Part shown: one piece after another, positions 8,692-17,394 of the stretch
Position numbering within the stretch: position 1 is the stretch's first letter
Layout: every line of letters begins with the position of its first letter
DNA from: Streptomyces griseus subsp. griseus
Lineage (GTDB): Bacteria; Actinomycetota; Actinomycetes; Streptomycetales; Streptomycetaceae
Assembly (NCBI RefSeq): GCF_000720255.1
Contig: NZ_JOJE01000031.1
Location: forward strand, 79,472 to 143,471
DNA length: 64,000 nucleotides
Direction of reading: 5' to 3'
The notes under the pieces: generated by a model
The model's input: the letters and a program-made list of their open reading frames with translations, nothing else
Told to the model about the DNA's origin: nothing
Databases searched by the model: none
Translations under genes and position numbers: made by a program

Positions 8692-11388
8692 GTGTCACGC
8701 AGAAGCAGCACGAGAACAGCGGGCGCCGGCGCCACGGCCGTGACGGCCCTCGCCGCCCTCCTCGCCGTACCGGCCGCCGGTGCGGCCCACGCGGCGGAAC
8801 CGGAGCAGCTCACCATCGACCTCGCCACCGACACCGGCGCGTTCCACGGCGGCGCCTCCGGCTCCCTGTACGGGGTCTACGGCGACGGTGTGCCGAGCCG
8901 CAACGTCCTCGAGGGCATGCACGTCCGCACGGTGTCGACGAAGGCGCAGGACGGCCCCCAGCACCCGGGCGCGGACGCCCTGGAAATGCTGCCGCCGTTC
9001 GTGGACTCCGGCGGCAAGGACGTCTACATCTACATGACCGACATCTACCGCGGCTTCCCCTACCAGTGGCCCGGTGCCGACGGTCCGGCGCGGCTCACCG
9101 GCTTCAAGGAGAAGATCCGCAAGCAGGTCCAGCAGGTCCTGACCATGGGTGACTACAAGGACCACGTCGTCTACGTCCCCTTCAACGAACCCGAAGGGAA
9201 CATGTTCGGCACGGGTGAGTGGAGCTACAACAAGGTCTCCTGGCTGAACGACCCGCGGTACTACTTCGCGGCCTGGAAGGAGGTCTACCACCTCATCAAG
9301 GGCCTCGACCCGGACGCCCGTGTCGCCGGCCCCAACACCAGCGTGCTCTACGACCAGGTCAAGGGCTTCCTCCAGTACGCCAAGGCCAACGACGTCGTGC
9401 CGGACGTGATGACCTGGCACGAACTGTCGTCGCCCGCCGCGGTCCGCACGAACGTGGCGAAGTACCGGCAGATGGAGAAGGACGTCGGGGTCGGCCCGCT
9501 GCCCGTCAACGTCAACGAGTACGGGCACAACTACCACCTCTCCGTGCCCGGCCAGGTGGTCCAGTGGGTCTCCGCGATCGAGGAGTCCAAGATCGACGCC
9601 GACCTCGCCTACTGGAACATCGACGGCAACCTCAACGACTCGGCCGTGGAGGCCAACAAGGGCAACGGCCAGTGGTGGCTGTTCAACGCCTACGGCCGGA
9701 TGACCGGGCACACCGTCGAGGTGACCGCCCCGCACCCCAACCAGCAGTACACCCTCCAGGGCGTCGCCACCCTCGACGAGGCGAAGAAGCAGTCCAGGGC
9801 GCTCTTCGGCGGCAAGAGCGGCGACGCGGACGTCGTCTTCAAGAGCGTCGACCCCGAGCTGTTCGGCACGACCGTGCACGCCACCGTGCAGGAGATCCCC
9901 TGGAGCGGGCAGGTCGGCGACTCGGCCCAGCCGCTGCGGCTGTCGGACCAGGAGGTCGCCGTCGGCGCCGACGGCACCGTCACCATCCCGATGACCGGCA
10001 TGAACGAGATGTCGGCGTACCAGGTCATCCTCTCCCCCGGTGGCAACGGAGGTGCGGCGGTCGAACCCTCGGTGAGCTGGCGCAAGACGTACGAGGCGGA
10101 GAACGCCACGTACACCGGCGGCGGCTACTCGAAGAACGGCCCCGAGGGGACGCCCTCCAACGTCGGCGGGTTCGCCACCTCCGGCACCTACAACGTCGGC
10201 GGGCTGCGCACCGGCTCCGACGGGACGCTCGCGTTCGACGTGGACGTGCCCCAGGACGGCACCTACGACCTGAGCGTGTTCGCCAACTCCTACAACCTCT
10301 ACGGCCTGGTGAAGGAACAGGGGCCCACCAACGTCTTCCTGCGTGTCGACGGCGAGAACCCGCAGGAGCTGCGCCTCCCTCTCGGCTACAAGTGGGTGGT
10401 CTGGGGCCACACGGACACCACGGTACGGCTCACCGCCGGCAAGCACCGGCTCACACTCGCCGCGAAGGACCCCGACCTCGGTGTCACCAAGGGCGACGCC
10501 ATCATCGACAAGATCGACCTGTTGCTGCGGGACGCGCACGTGACCGCGCCCGCGGTCTACGAGGCCGAGTACGCCACGCTCGCCGGGGCCCGGCCCAGCT
10601 ACACGCACCCCGGTGCCTCGGGACCCGGCGCCGTGCCCCTGGCCCAGGGCGACTCCGCGACCTTCTGGGTCCACTCCCCCACCGACGGCGAATCGACCCT
10701 GTACGTCGACCACTTGGGCGGCGGCCGGGCGACCCTGTCCCTGAACGGCGAGAAGCTGGACGTGCCCAAGGTCGGTGGCGGCAAGAAGGGCACGGACAGC
10801 GTCCGGATGTTCCTGTCCGGCGGCATCAACAAGATCACCGTCACCGGTGCCGCACGTGAACTGGTCCTGGACCGGCTGCGGGTCGCGCCCGCCGACGGCG
10901 CCCTGGAGACGAAGGTGTACCAGGCCGAGGACGGCACCCTCACCGGCGCCGCCAAGGTGACCGACGCCTACACCTTCGCCTCCAACGGAAAGGCCGTCAC
11001 CGACATCGGCGACGGCAAGGACAACGCCCTCAGCGTCGACGTCGTCGCCCGGCGGTCCGGGCGGCACGCGGTGACCATCCGCTACTCCAACGCGGAGCAG
11101 GCGCCCGCCACCCACTACAACCCGGACCCGATCGCCCGGCACGCCGACCTCTCGGTCAACGGCGGACCGGCCCGCCGAGTGCTGTTCCCGACCACCTTCC
11201 ACTTCAACAACTTCTGGGAACTCACCGTCCCGGTGACGCTGAGGAAGGGCACGAACCGGCTGACGTTCACGGCGGACGAACTGCCCGACTTCAACGGCGA
11301 CACCCACAACCAGTACGCCCAGCGTTCCGCGTACGCGCCGGTCATCGACCGCATCGCCGTCACCCCCCTCGCACAACAGCAGTCCTGA
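8692..11388 (+). CDS. Secreted GH39-like glycosidase with three CBM35/6-like domains
   Basis: 898 residues with an N-terminal Sec signal (R-S-S-T-R-T start, hydrophobic stretch, A-H-A-A cleavage site). A TIM barrel of clan GH-A spans about residues 40-450, with acid/base E166 in V-P-F-N-E-P and nucleophile E276 in V-N-V-N-E-Y-G-H. Three jelly-roll carbohydrate-binding modules begin near residues 466 (Y-E-A-E-N-A-T-Y), 621 (Y-E-A-E-Y-A-T-L) and 741 (Y-Q-A-E-D-G-T-L). GTG at 8692 has GGAG upstream. GH39 is the closest family I recognise; xylosidase, arabinosidase or other exo-activity cannot be separated by reading. Two LacI operators lie in its promoter region. Confidence 0.8.
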   Translation: MSRRSSTRTAGAGATAVTALAALLAVPAAGAAHAAEPEQLTIDLATDTGAFHGGASGSLYGVYGDGVPSRNVLEGMHVRTVSTKAQDGPQHPGADALEMLPPFVDSGGKDVYIYMTDIYRGFPYQWPGADGPARLTGFKEKIRKQVQQVLTMGDYKDHVVYVPFNEPEGNMFGTGEWSYNKVSWLNDPRYYFAAWKEVYHLIKGLDPDARVAGPNTSVLYDQVKGFLQYAKANDVVPDVMTWHELSSPAAVRTNVAKYRQMEKDVGVGPLPVNVNEYGHNYHLSVPGQVVQWVSAIEESKIDADLAYWNIDGNLNDSAVEANKGNGQWWLFNAYGRMTGHTVEVTAPHPNQQYTLQGVATLDEAKKQSRALFGGKSGDADVVFKSVDPELFGTTVHATVQEIPWSGQVGDSAQPLRLSDQEVAVGADGTVTIPMTGMNEMSAYQVILSPGGNGGAAVEPSVSWRKTYEAENATYTGGGYSKNGPEGTPSNVGGFATSGTYNVGGLRTGSDGTLAFDVDVPQDGTYDLSVFANSYNLYGLVKEQGPTNVFLRVDGENPQELRLPLGYKWVVWGHTDTTVRLTAGKHRLTLAAKDPDLGVTKGDAIIDKIDLLLRDAHVTAPAVYEAEYATLAGARPSYTHPGASGPGAVPLAQGDSATFWVHSPTDGESTLYVDHLGGGRATLSLNGEKLDVPKVGGGKKGTDSVRMFLSGGINKITVTGAARELVLDRLRVAPADGALETKVYQAEDGTLTGAAKVTDAYTFASNGKAVTDIGDGKDNALSVDVVARRSGRHAVTIRYSNAEQAPATHYNPDPIARHADLSVNGGPARRVLFPTTFHFNNFWELTVPVTLRKGTNRLTFTADELPDFNGDTHNQYAQRSAYAPVIDRIAVTPLAQQQS

Positions 11389-11420
11389 CGTCCCCCCTCG
11401 AAAGATCTCGGAGTCGCACC

Positions 11421-13241
11421 ATGCGCCACCGTTCACCACGCCTGCTGTCCACGGCCGCCCTCCTCACGGCCCTGGCGGCCGGTCTGCTGCCCGCCACCAC
11501 CGCGCACGCCGCCGACACCGCCGTCACCGTGGACTTCGCCACCGCCGGCGGAGCCCCGACCCACCACGCCTCGGGCACGATCTACGGGATGACCCCGGGC
11601 GGTTCACTGCCACAGGACCACTTCTTCAAGGACATCAAGTGGCACTTCATGCGGGCCGGCGGTGCCCAGCTCAACAACGGCGGCTACGCCACCAGCCTCG
11701 CCGCCTACCAGACCCGCTGGAACTCCACGCTGGCCCAGTACAAGCGGACCGCCGCGCTCGGCGGCACGTTCGTCCTGCTCCCGCACGACCTGTGGGGCGC
11801 CGACGGCACCACCAGCCAGGGCTGGCCCGGTGACAACGGCGACTGGACACAGTTCGACAACTTCGTCACCCAGCTCATCAACGACGTCCGCGCCAACAAC
11901 ATGACCGTCCAGTGGGACCTGTGGAACGAACCCGACGGCAGGAACTTCTGGGGCGCCTCGCAGAGCCAGTACCTCCAGATGTGGTCGCGGTTCTACGCCC
12001 GTGTCCGGGCCGCGTTCCCGAACCAGCTCATCGTCGGACCCAGCATCGCGGGCCAGCCGAACTCGTCCAACACCTGGTGGACCACCTACCTCAACTACAT
12101 CAAGGCCAACAACGTCGCCCCCGACATCTACAGTTGGCACGACGAGCCCGGTGACCCGGTCACCGACGTCGGCCGCGCCAACTCGACGCTGGCCGCGGCG
12201 GGCCTGACCAACACCCGGCCGTACCAGATCAACGAGTACGCCACCCTGTCCATGCAGTCCCCGGGCGGCGGCGCCTGGTTCATCGGCCGCCTGGAGCGGG
12301 CCGGCGCCGACGGCCTACGCGGCAACTGGGCCTCGGGCACCAACCTGCACGACTACGAGGCCAACCTGCTCACCAAGAACAGCGCCGGGCAGTACCTGCC
12401 GCTCGGCGAGTGGTTCATGTACCGCTACTACGGCTCGCAGTCGGGCAACATCGTCAACCTCGTGCCGGGCACCGGCACCGACGGCCTGGCCACCAAGGAC
12501 AACACGGCCAGAAACGCGAAGGTCCTGCTGGGCAGCAGCGGCAACACCGGCACGGTCACCGTCAACCTCACCGGCCTGAACACGACGTCGGTGGTGGAGA
12601 ACAGCCAGGTCCGGGCCGTCGTACAGCGCGTCCCCTGGAACAACGGCGGCGCGGTGGCCGGGCCGGAGACCATCTCCGACACCACCCTCAACGTCAGCGG
12701 CAACTCCGCCTCACTGACCCTGCCCTGGTCGAACGCCAAGGACGGCTACACCGTCACCCTGCTCCCGCCGTCCAACACCACCGCCTCCACCGTCGCCGTG
12801 AGCCAGAACAGCGGCCAGTGCCTGGACGACACCAACCTCAGCACCGCCAACGGCACGCAGTACCAGCAGTATTACTGCGAGGGCGGCTACCAGCAGATGC
12901 TCGACCTCAAGCCGGTCGCCGGCCGGACCAACACCTACACGGTCGTCAACGAGCTCAGCGGCAAGTGCCTCGACGTGGCCGGTGCCTCCACGGCCGACGA
13001 CGCGGCCGTCCAGCAGTACACCTGCAACGGCCAGACCAACCAGATGTTCACGCTCAACCCCGTCACCGCGCTCGGCAACAGCCACGACTACCAGTTGGTC
13101 GCGGTTCACAGCGGCAAGTGCGTCGACGTCTCCGACGTCTCCACTCAGCCCCGGGCCCTGATCCACCAGTGGACCTGCGACCCGGCGAGCGCTCTCAGCA
13201 CGAAGAAGAACCAGATCTGGAGGCTGCTGGGCAGAGCCTGA
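11421..13241 (+). CDS. Secreted GH39-like glycosidase with ricin-type lectin domain
   Basis: 606 residues with a Sec signal ending T-A-H-A-A-D. Catalytic barrel residues about 35-350: acid/base E170 in W-D-L-W-N-E-P-D-G and nucleophile E272 in Y-Q-I-N-E-Y-A-T. A beta-sandwich follows, then a C-terminal ricin B / CBM13 beta-trefoil from about residue 455 with repeated Q-C-L-D, K-C-L-D-V and K-C-V-D-V motifs. GGAG precedes ATG at 11421. It begins 32 bases after the 8692 gene, so the two are probably co-transcribed and act together outside the cell on one polymer. Confidence 0.82.
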   Translation: MRHRSPRLLSTAALLTALAAGLLPATTAHAADTAVTVDFATAGGAPTHHASGTIYGMTPGGSLPQDHFFKDIKWHFMRAGGAQLNNGGYATSLAAYQTRWNSTLAQYKRTAALGGTFVLLPHDLWGADGTTSQGWPGDNGDWTQFDNFVTQLINDVRANNMTVQWDLWNEPDGRNFWGASQSQYLQMWSRFYARVRAAFPNQLIVGPSIAGQPNSSNTWWTTYLNYIKANNVAPDIYSWHDEPGDPVTDVGRANSTLAAAGLTNTRPYQINEYATLSMQSPGGGAWFIGRLERAGADGLRGNWASGTNLHDYEANLLTKNSAGQYLPLGEWFMYRYYGSQSGNIVNLVPGTGTDGLATKDNTARNAKVLLGSSGNTGTVTVNLTGLNTTSVVENSQVRAVVQRVPWNNGGAVAGPETISDTTLNVSGNSASLTLPWSNAKDGYTVTLLPPSNTTASTVAVSQNSGQCLDDTNLSTANGTQYQQYYCEGGYQQMLDLKPVAGRTNTYTVVNELSGKCLDVAGASTADDAAVQQYTCNGQTNQMFTLNPVTALGNSHDYQLVAVHSGKCVDVSDVSTQPRALIHQWTCDPASALSTKKNQIWRLLGRA

Positions 13242-13660
13242 GCCGAGCCGCCGCTGGAGCGACCGACCCCGATCGGCCGTTCCGGCGGCGGCACAGCGCG
13301 TTCATCGGCCGGAGTGGTCCGGAGTGGTGGCGGGCCCAGCCCTCGATCGTCGTGGCATTCCGCGGTTCGGCCGATACTCCGCGAAGCCCTTGAGTTCGTC
13401 GCCGGCCGGTCCACTCCAACCCCGCCATGGCCGAGCTGGTCCCGCTCGCCGAGACCTCCCAGGTCAGGGCCCGCGAGGACGCCACCGGCAAGGGCAAGGA
13501 AGCCGCGCTGAAGGCCGCCGCCCGACCCGGCCCACGGCGCTGGGTCACCGACCGTTGCCGTACTGCTCCGTCGCGGCCCTGCCGGTGAGCGCCACCCTGA
13601 GGCGGGGAGTCACGATGTGCTCGGCCCGCGTGAGGTGCCCCCACCGGGGCGGGGCGCTCT
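13242..13660. other. Intergenic, no recognised gene
   Basis: 419 bases between convergent genes. A plus-strand frame from ATG 13427 (M-A-E-L-V-P-L-A-E-T-S-Q-V-R-A-R-E-D) runs about 50 codons with charged composition. It has no clear ribosome site and matches no family I recognise, so it may be a remnant. Nothing else supportable. Confidence 0.4.
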
Positions 13661-15166
13661 TCATGAGGCCGCTGCGATCGCGGCCGCGCGCGCCAGGACG
13701 GGGGTGTCGCGCGCCTGCGCCACCTCGATCAGCACGGCGTCGACCTCCGTCGGCGGGAACATCAGGACACGCTGGTGGCCCACCGCGTTCGCCTCGGCGA
13801 GCGTCGTCCACCGGCCGTCCCGGTGGCCCCGTACGACGACGTGCTCGACGCGCTGTCCCTGGGTGATGTCCTCGCCGAGGACGACCGCCTCGACCCGGTG
13901 GAGCCGCGCGAACACGAGGGTCACCCCGGGCAGGGGATCCGCTTCGTCGGGCCGCCACGGCGTACGGCCCGCGGCGCCGGGCCAGGCGGTCGCGATGTCA
14001 CCGACGTTCCCGGAGGAGACCGTCGCGGTCGCCTCGACGCGCCGCGACCGGAAATCCGCGATGCGCCGCCCGAGTCCCTCCAGCACCGCCACGTCGGTGT
14101 CCCGGATGCGCCCGTCCCGGGCCGGCGGGACGTTGAGCAGAAAACAGGCGTTGCCGCCTACGGTACGCAGATAGACGGTGAACAGCTCGTCCACGGAGCG
14201 GACTCGGGTGTCCTCGGCCGGATGGTGGAACCAGCCGGGGCGGATGGAGGTGTTGACCTCGGCCGGGTACCAGACCAGGTCGTCCTCGTGCCCGGCCAGC
14301 GCGGCGCGGCTGCCGAAGTCGCGGTCGTCGCTGCGCACGAGCCGGACGAACGTCGTGTCGTCCGTCTTCTGTGAGCGGTCCGCCGTCCGTTCGGCGTCCT
14401 GAAGGGCGCGCGGTACGACACTCCACTCGTCGGGGCGGGTGTGCCCGGCCTCGTTGCCGCACCAGCGGACGTCGGGCCCGCAGACGCTGATGACCGCGTC
14501 CGGCTGGAGTTCCCGGATCACCGCGTAGTACCGCTCCCAGTCGTACTGCTGGACACCGCCGCCCGGGCCCTCGCCGTTCGCGCCGTCCAGCCACACCGAG
14601 AACACCGGTCCGTAGCGGGTCAGCAACTCGGTGAGCTGGGCGACGTAGAAGTCGTCGTACCCGGTCCCGGAGCCGTAGGAGGCCTCGGTGCGGTCCCAGG
14701 GCGAGAGATAGACGCCGAACCGCAGTCCGTGGCGCCGGGCCGCGTCGGCGACCTCCGCGACCACGTCACCGTCGCCACCCCGCCAGGGCGACGAGGCGAC
14801 CGAGTGGGAGGTGACGTCGCTCGGCCACAGGCAGAAGCCGTCGTGGTGCTTGCAGGTGAGGATCACGCCGGTCATCCCGGCACTCTTGAGCGCCACGACC
14901 CACTGGTCGGCGTCGAGTCCGTCCGGGGCGAAGGCGGCCGGGTCCTCGTGCCCCTCGCCCCACTCCCGGTCCGTCATGGTGTTCATGCCGAAGTGGAGGA
15001 ACCCGTAGAACTCCATGTCCTGCCAAGCGAGTTGGCGTGCACTGGGCCTTACGGCAGCCAACGCCCGACCGAACCCGGCCCGACCGGGCTCCGCCGCCGC
15101 GCCCGCGGTCAGCGGAGCCCCCGGTCGTACGAGGAGTTGACGGCCGGGCGGTTGCGCACCGGGCAC
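13661..15166 (-). CDS. GH29 alpha-L-fucosidase-like enzyme
   Basis: About 501 residues from GTG 15166. G-F-L-H-F-G-M-N-T-M-T-D-R-E-W-G, then C-K-H-H-D-G-F-C-L-W-P-S, then V-F-S-V-W-L-D-G-A-N-G-E-G define a GH29 barrel; D194 (in W-L-D-G) is the expected nucleophile. A beta-domain follows. No signal peptide in this frame, so probably intracellular. The start is uncertain: homology begins only at P-S-A-R-Q-L-A-W-Q near 15050. A better ribosome site (GAGGGGAACGG) serves ATG 15190, which opens a different frame. Its position suggests fucose-like residues occur in the island 1 substrate. Confidence 0.8.
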   Translation of the reverse strand: MPGAQPPGRQLLVRPGAPLTAGAAAEPGRAGFGRALAAVRPSARQLAWQDMEFYGFLHFGMNTMTDREWGEGHEDPAAFAPDGLDADQWVVALKSAGMTGVILTCKHHDGFCLWPSDVTSHSVASSPWRGGDGDVVAEVADAARRHGLRFGVYLSPWDRTEASYGSGTGYDDFYVAQLTELLTRYGPVFSVWLDGANGEGPGGGVQQYDWERYYAVIRELQPDAVISVCGPDVRWCGNEAGHTRPDEWSVVPRALQDAERTADRSQKTDDTTFVRLVRSDDRDFGSRAALAGHEDDLVWYPAEVNTSIRPGWFHHPAEDTRVRSVDELFTVYLRTVGGNACFLLNVPPARDGRIRDTDVAVLEGLGRRIADFRSRRVEATATVSSGNVGDIATAWPGAAGRTPWRPDEADPLPGVTLVFARLHRVEAVVLGEDITQGQRVEHVVVRGHRDGRWTTLAEANAVGHQRVLMFPPTEVDAVLIEVAQARDTPVLARAAAIAAAS

Positions 15167-15190
15167 GCGGAGTTCTTCGTGACGGTCATG
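15110..15190 (-). other. 26-codon frame with strong ribosome site ahead of GH29
   Basis: ATG 15190 preceded by GAGGGGAACGG opens M-T-V-T-K-N-S-A-C-P-V-R-N-R-P-A-V-N-S-S and stops at TGA 15110. It overlaps the GH29 frame in another phase. It could be a leader peptide or the true N-terminus separated from GH29 by a frameshift. Confidence 0.4.
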
Positions 15191-15298
15191 GCGATTTCCG
15201 TTCCCCTCACCTCGCGGCTTTACGGCGCCTCCGCGCGTCCGGCCTTTCCCGCTGTGATGAACTGATCTTTTGATCACCAGTGACGCGGGGGAGAGACG

Positions 15299-15574
15299 AT
15301 GGCAGACGCAGAGCAGCAGTTCCGCCAGGACGGGCACCGGATCGAGAAGTGGTCGATCGGCTGGATGCTGATGTCACTGGCGATGTGGGTGTGGTTCGGC
15401 TACCGGTTCCTACTGGACGACGACCAGGGCACCTTCGCACGGGCCGAAGACGGCCGGGCCTTGGTGGGCATACTCGCGCTCGCGGTCATCCCGACGATCA
15501 TCACGGCGGCGACCCTCGTGTACGCCCGGGTGCTTTTCTGCCTGGCTCGTCGGACCGGGGCAGAGGGCGGGTGA
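15299..15574 (+). CDS. Small two-helix membrane protein
   Basis: 91 residues with two hydrophobic segments (S-I-G-W-M-L-M-S-L-A-M-W-V-W-F and A-L-V-G-I-L-A-L-A-V-I-P-T-I-I-T) separated by an acidic loop. GGGGGAGAG lies upstream of ATG 15299. Codon third positions are strongly G/C. No family recognised; function unknown. It is divergent from GH29 and convergent with the cold-shock gene across a strong hairpin. Confidence 0.65.
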   Translation: MADAEQQFRQDGHRIEKWSIGWMLMSLAMWVWFGYRFLLDDDQGTFARAEDGRALVGILALAVIPTIITAATLVYARVLFCLARRTGAEGG

Positions 15575-15600
15575 GGGATCCCGGGTTCAGCCCTGTGCGC

Positions 15601-15637
15601 CGACACCCGGCGTTCCGCAGGGGAACGCCGGGTGTCG
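15601..15637. terminator. Strong bidirectional hairpin
   Basis: 16-base perfect stem: CGACACCCGGCGTTCC at 15601-15616 pairs with 15622-15637, with a 5-base loop. It separates the convergent membrane protein and cold-shock genes, 16 bases after the cold-shock stop. Confidence 0.8.
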
Positions 15638-15652
15638 TCGGAGTGAGTGCGG

Positions 15653-15856
15653 TCAGGCCGGGCGAATGTTCTCCGCCTGCGGACCCTTCTGGCCCTGGGT
15701 GACGTCGAACTCGACCGTCTGCCCCTCCTGCAGCTCGCGGTACCCCTGGCCGGTGATGTTGGAGTAGTGCGCGAACACGTCGGGGCCGCCGCCCTGCTGC
15801 TCGATGAAGCCGAAGCCCTTCTCGCTGTTGAACCACTTGACTGTGCCCTTGGCCAT
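15653..15856 (-). CDS. CspA-family cold-shock protein
   Basis: 67 residues, the usual length. [13 protein letters not shown]1 K-G-F-G-F-I-E and RNP2-like V-F-A-H-Y-S show a single-stranded nucleic-acid-binding OB fold acting as an RNA chaperone. ATG at 15856 is chosen by homology and the GAAGGAGAC ribosome site; an upstream in-frame start at 15889 is unlikely. Confidence 0.95.
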   Translation of the reverse strand: MAKGTVKWFNSEKGFGFIEQQGGGPDVFAHYSNITGQGYRELQEGQTVEFDVTQGQKGPQAENIRPA

Positions 15857-15944
15857 AACCGTCTCCTTCGAGGGAAACCGAGCTCGCACCCTGCGCGCCC
15901 GGGAGGTGATCGCCCTGGTCCGGAGAGGTGCTGAACAGCAAGAA

Positions 15945-15968
15945 CGCCCGTGATGGCGATCACGGGCG
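15945..15968 (-). terminator. Hairpin upstream of the cold-shock gene
   Basis: Arms CGCCCGTGAT (15945-15954) and ATCACGGGCG (15959-15968), loop of four. On the minus strand it is followed by a T-rich run, so it may end transcription from the DoxX-like gene. It could instead fold in the cold-shock 5' leader. Confidence 0.4.
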
Positions 15969-16172
15969 AACGAACTTCGGAACCACGACTGCTGATCACA
16001 ACGCTATCTCGGCTTGGCTGCCGTCGCTACTCAAAACGCGCCAGCGCGGAGTTCTGCCTGTCGTTGCTGGCCGGTTGTCGGCCACACTTCCTCCGGGTCG
16101 TCGGAGCGGTGGGAGGCGGATGAGCCTCTGGCGCTCACCCGCCTCCACGCCAACCGTGCCCTGCGGCTTCCG

Positions 16173-16613
16173 TCAGTGCGACTGCGGCTTGCCGTGGTAG
16201 CGCTGGGCGAGCCGGGCCAGGGCGATCGCGCCGAGCAAGAGTCCGAAGTCGCGCAGGGCGATGTCGTAGTGGCCGGGAATGCTCAGCAGGTTGACGATGA
16301 TGCCGCCGAGCCAGGCGGCGACCAGCCATCCTCCGAAGCGAGGGGCCAGGCCGACTACGACTCCTGCCACGATCTCGATCACACCCACCCCGTACATGGC
16401 TGCCTGGGCGCTGCCCGGCACCACGTCGTTGATCCACGGCGCGAGGTAGGCGGGCCAGTCCACGAGCAGGTTGGCGAACTTGTCCAGCCCGAACAGGATC
16501 GGCGCGACCGTGAATCCGGTGCGCAGGATGACGAACGCCTGGTAGCCGGGGTCGTTACGAAGAACGGCCCGCCGCGGGGTGGCGGGGGTGGTGCTTGTCG
16601 TTGCGGACGTCAT
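16173..16613 (-). CDS. DoxX-like membrane protein
   Basis: 146 residues, four predicted membrane helices (F-V-I-L-R-T-G-F-T-V-A-P-I-L-F-G, then G-V-G-V-I-E-I-V-A-G-V-V-V-G, W-L-V-A-A-W-L-G-G-I-I-V-N-L-L and F-G-L-L-L-G-A-I-A-L-A). Topology and length match DoxX-type proteins, some of which take part in thiol/redox stress systems. GAAGGAAAGGGCG precedes the ATG. Divergent from an Fe-S-type regulator with a shared inverted repeat between them, which suggests redox or thiol control. Confidence 0.65.
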   Translation of the reverse strand: MTSATTSTTPATPRRAVLRNDPGYQAFVILRTGFTVAPILFGLDKFANLLVDWPAYLAPWINDVVPGSAQAAMYGVGVIEIVAGVVVGLAPRFGGWLVAAWLGGIIVNLLSIPGHYDIALRDFGLLLGAIALARLAQRYHGKPQSH

Positions 16614-16629
16614 GACGCACGCCCTTTCC

Positions 16630-16659
16630 TTCTATAGACAACTCTCACTATTCATAGAA
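16630..16659. promoter_or_regulatory. AT-rich inverted repeat in divergent promoter region
   Basis: TTCTATAGA (16630-16638) and TTCATAGAA (16651-16659) form an imperfect inverted repeat (7 of 9 paired) with 12 bases between, between the DoxX-like and regulator genes. It stands out as AT-rich in a GC-rich genome. Likely binding site of the 16709-17389 regulator. Confidence 0.55.
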
Positions 16660-16708
16660 GCGTGGGCATCTTCTTTAGTCAATGGCTACGGGTTTTACAC
16701 TGGTGTTC

Positions 16709-17389
16709 GTGGATCACTCCGAACCAGCACCCCGCACCGGCGTCTCCGCCGTAGCCGCCCTGGACGAGCCGACCCGCAGGAGGCTGTACGAGCACGTCGT
16801 GCGGCAGCCGGGCCCGGTGAGCCGTGACGAAGCCGCGGAGGCACTGGGCCTGGCCCGGCAGACCGCGGCCTTCCACCTCGACCGCCTGGCCGACGAATCA
16901 CTGCTCGATGTCGTCTACGAGCGGCGCAGCGGACGCACCGGACCGGGAGCCGGCCGGCCCGCAAAGCTCTACAAGCGCTCCGCCCAGCAGGTCACCGTCA
17001 GCCTGCCCGAGCGGCACTACGAACTGGCCGGGCGGCTCCTCGCCCAGGCCTTGGAAGAATCGGAAGCCACCGGTGAACCGGTGCGGACATGCCTGCGCCG
17101 AAAGGCCAAGGAGCTGGGCACACGGCTCGGCGCCGAGGGCCAGGCAGACGCGTTCGACCTGCTGGAGCGGTACGGATTCGAGCCGCGCCATGAGGGCGAC
17201 GCCATCTTGCTGGGCAACTGCCCCTTCCACGCCCTCGCCCGGGAGCACACCCAGACGGTGTGCGACATGAACCTCCACCTGCTCGGCGGTGTCCTCGACG
17301 GGCTCGGCGAAGGCGGCCTCCAGGCGCGCCTGGCCCCCGGCCCCGGCCACTGCTGCGTCCGTCTGGAGCCGGCTCCCTTCGTGGGGTGA
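16709..17389 (+). CDS. HTH regulator with C-terminal cysteines (SufR-like, probable Fe-S sensor)
   Basis: Winged-helix domain in the first about 90 residues (A-L-D-E-P-T-R-R-R-L-Y-E-H-V, then R-D-E-A-A-E-A-L-G-L-A-R-Q-T-A-A-F-H-L-D-R-L). The C-terminal half carries N-C-P-F-H, T-V-C-D-M-N and G-H-C-C-V-R-L, the cysteine set of SufR-like regulators that bind an iron-sulphur cluster. The frame is open from ATG 16682, but that has no ribosome site. TACACT at 16696-16701 looks like a -10 element placed to make GTG 16709 leaderless, so I chose it. It likely senses redox or nitrosative stress and controls the divergent DoxX-like gene. Confidence 0.75.
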   Translation: MDHSEPAPRTGVSAVAALDEPTRRRLYEHVVRQPGPVSRDEAAEALGLARQTAAFHLDRLADESLLDVVYERRSGRTGPGAGRPAKLYKRSAQQVTVSLPERHYELAGRLLAQALEESEATGEPVRTCLRRKAKELGTRLGAEGQADAFDLLERYGFEPRHEGDAILLGNCPFHALAREHTQTVCDMNLHLLGGVLDGLGEGGLQARLAPGPGHCCVRLEPAPFVG

Positions 17390-17394
17390 ACTGC

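Noticed and set aside
8695..11439. 914-codon open frame on the minus strand opposite the GH39-like gene
   Set aside because: It is the antisense shadow of a GC-rich gene: low-complexity Val/Gly/Arg text, no family motifs, and the plus frame has clear catalytic motifs and domains.
13427..13600. Small gene M-A-E-L-V-P-L-A-E-T between GH39 and GH29
   Set aside because: No ribosome site, no family, and composition similar to shadow frames; recorded only as an intergenic note.
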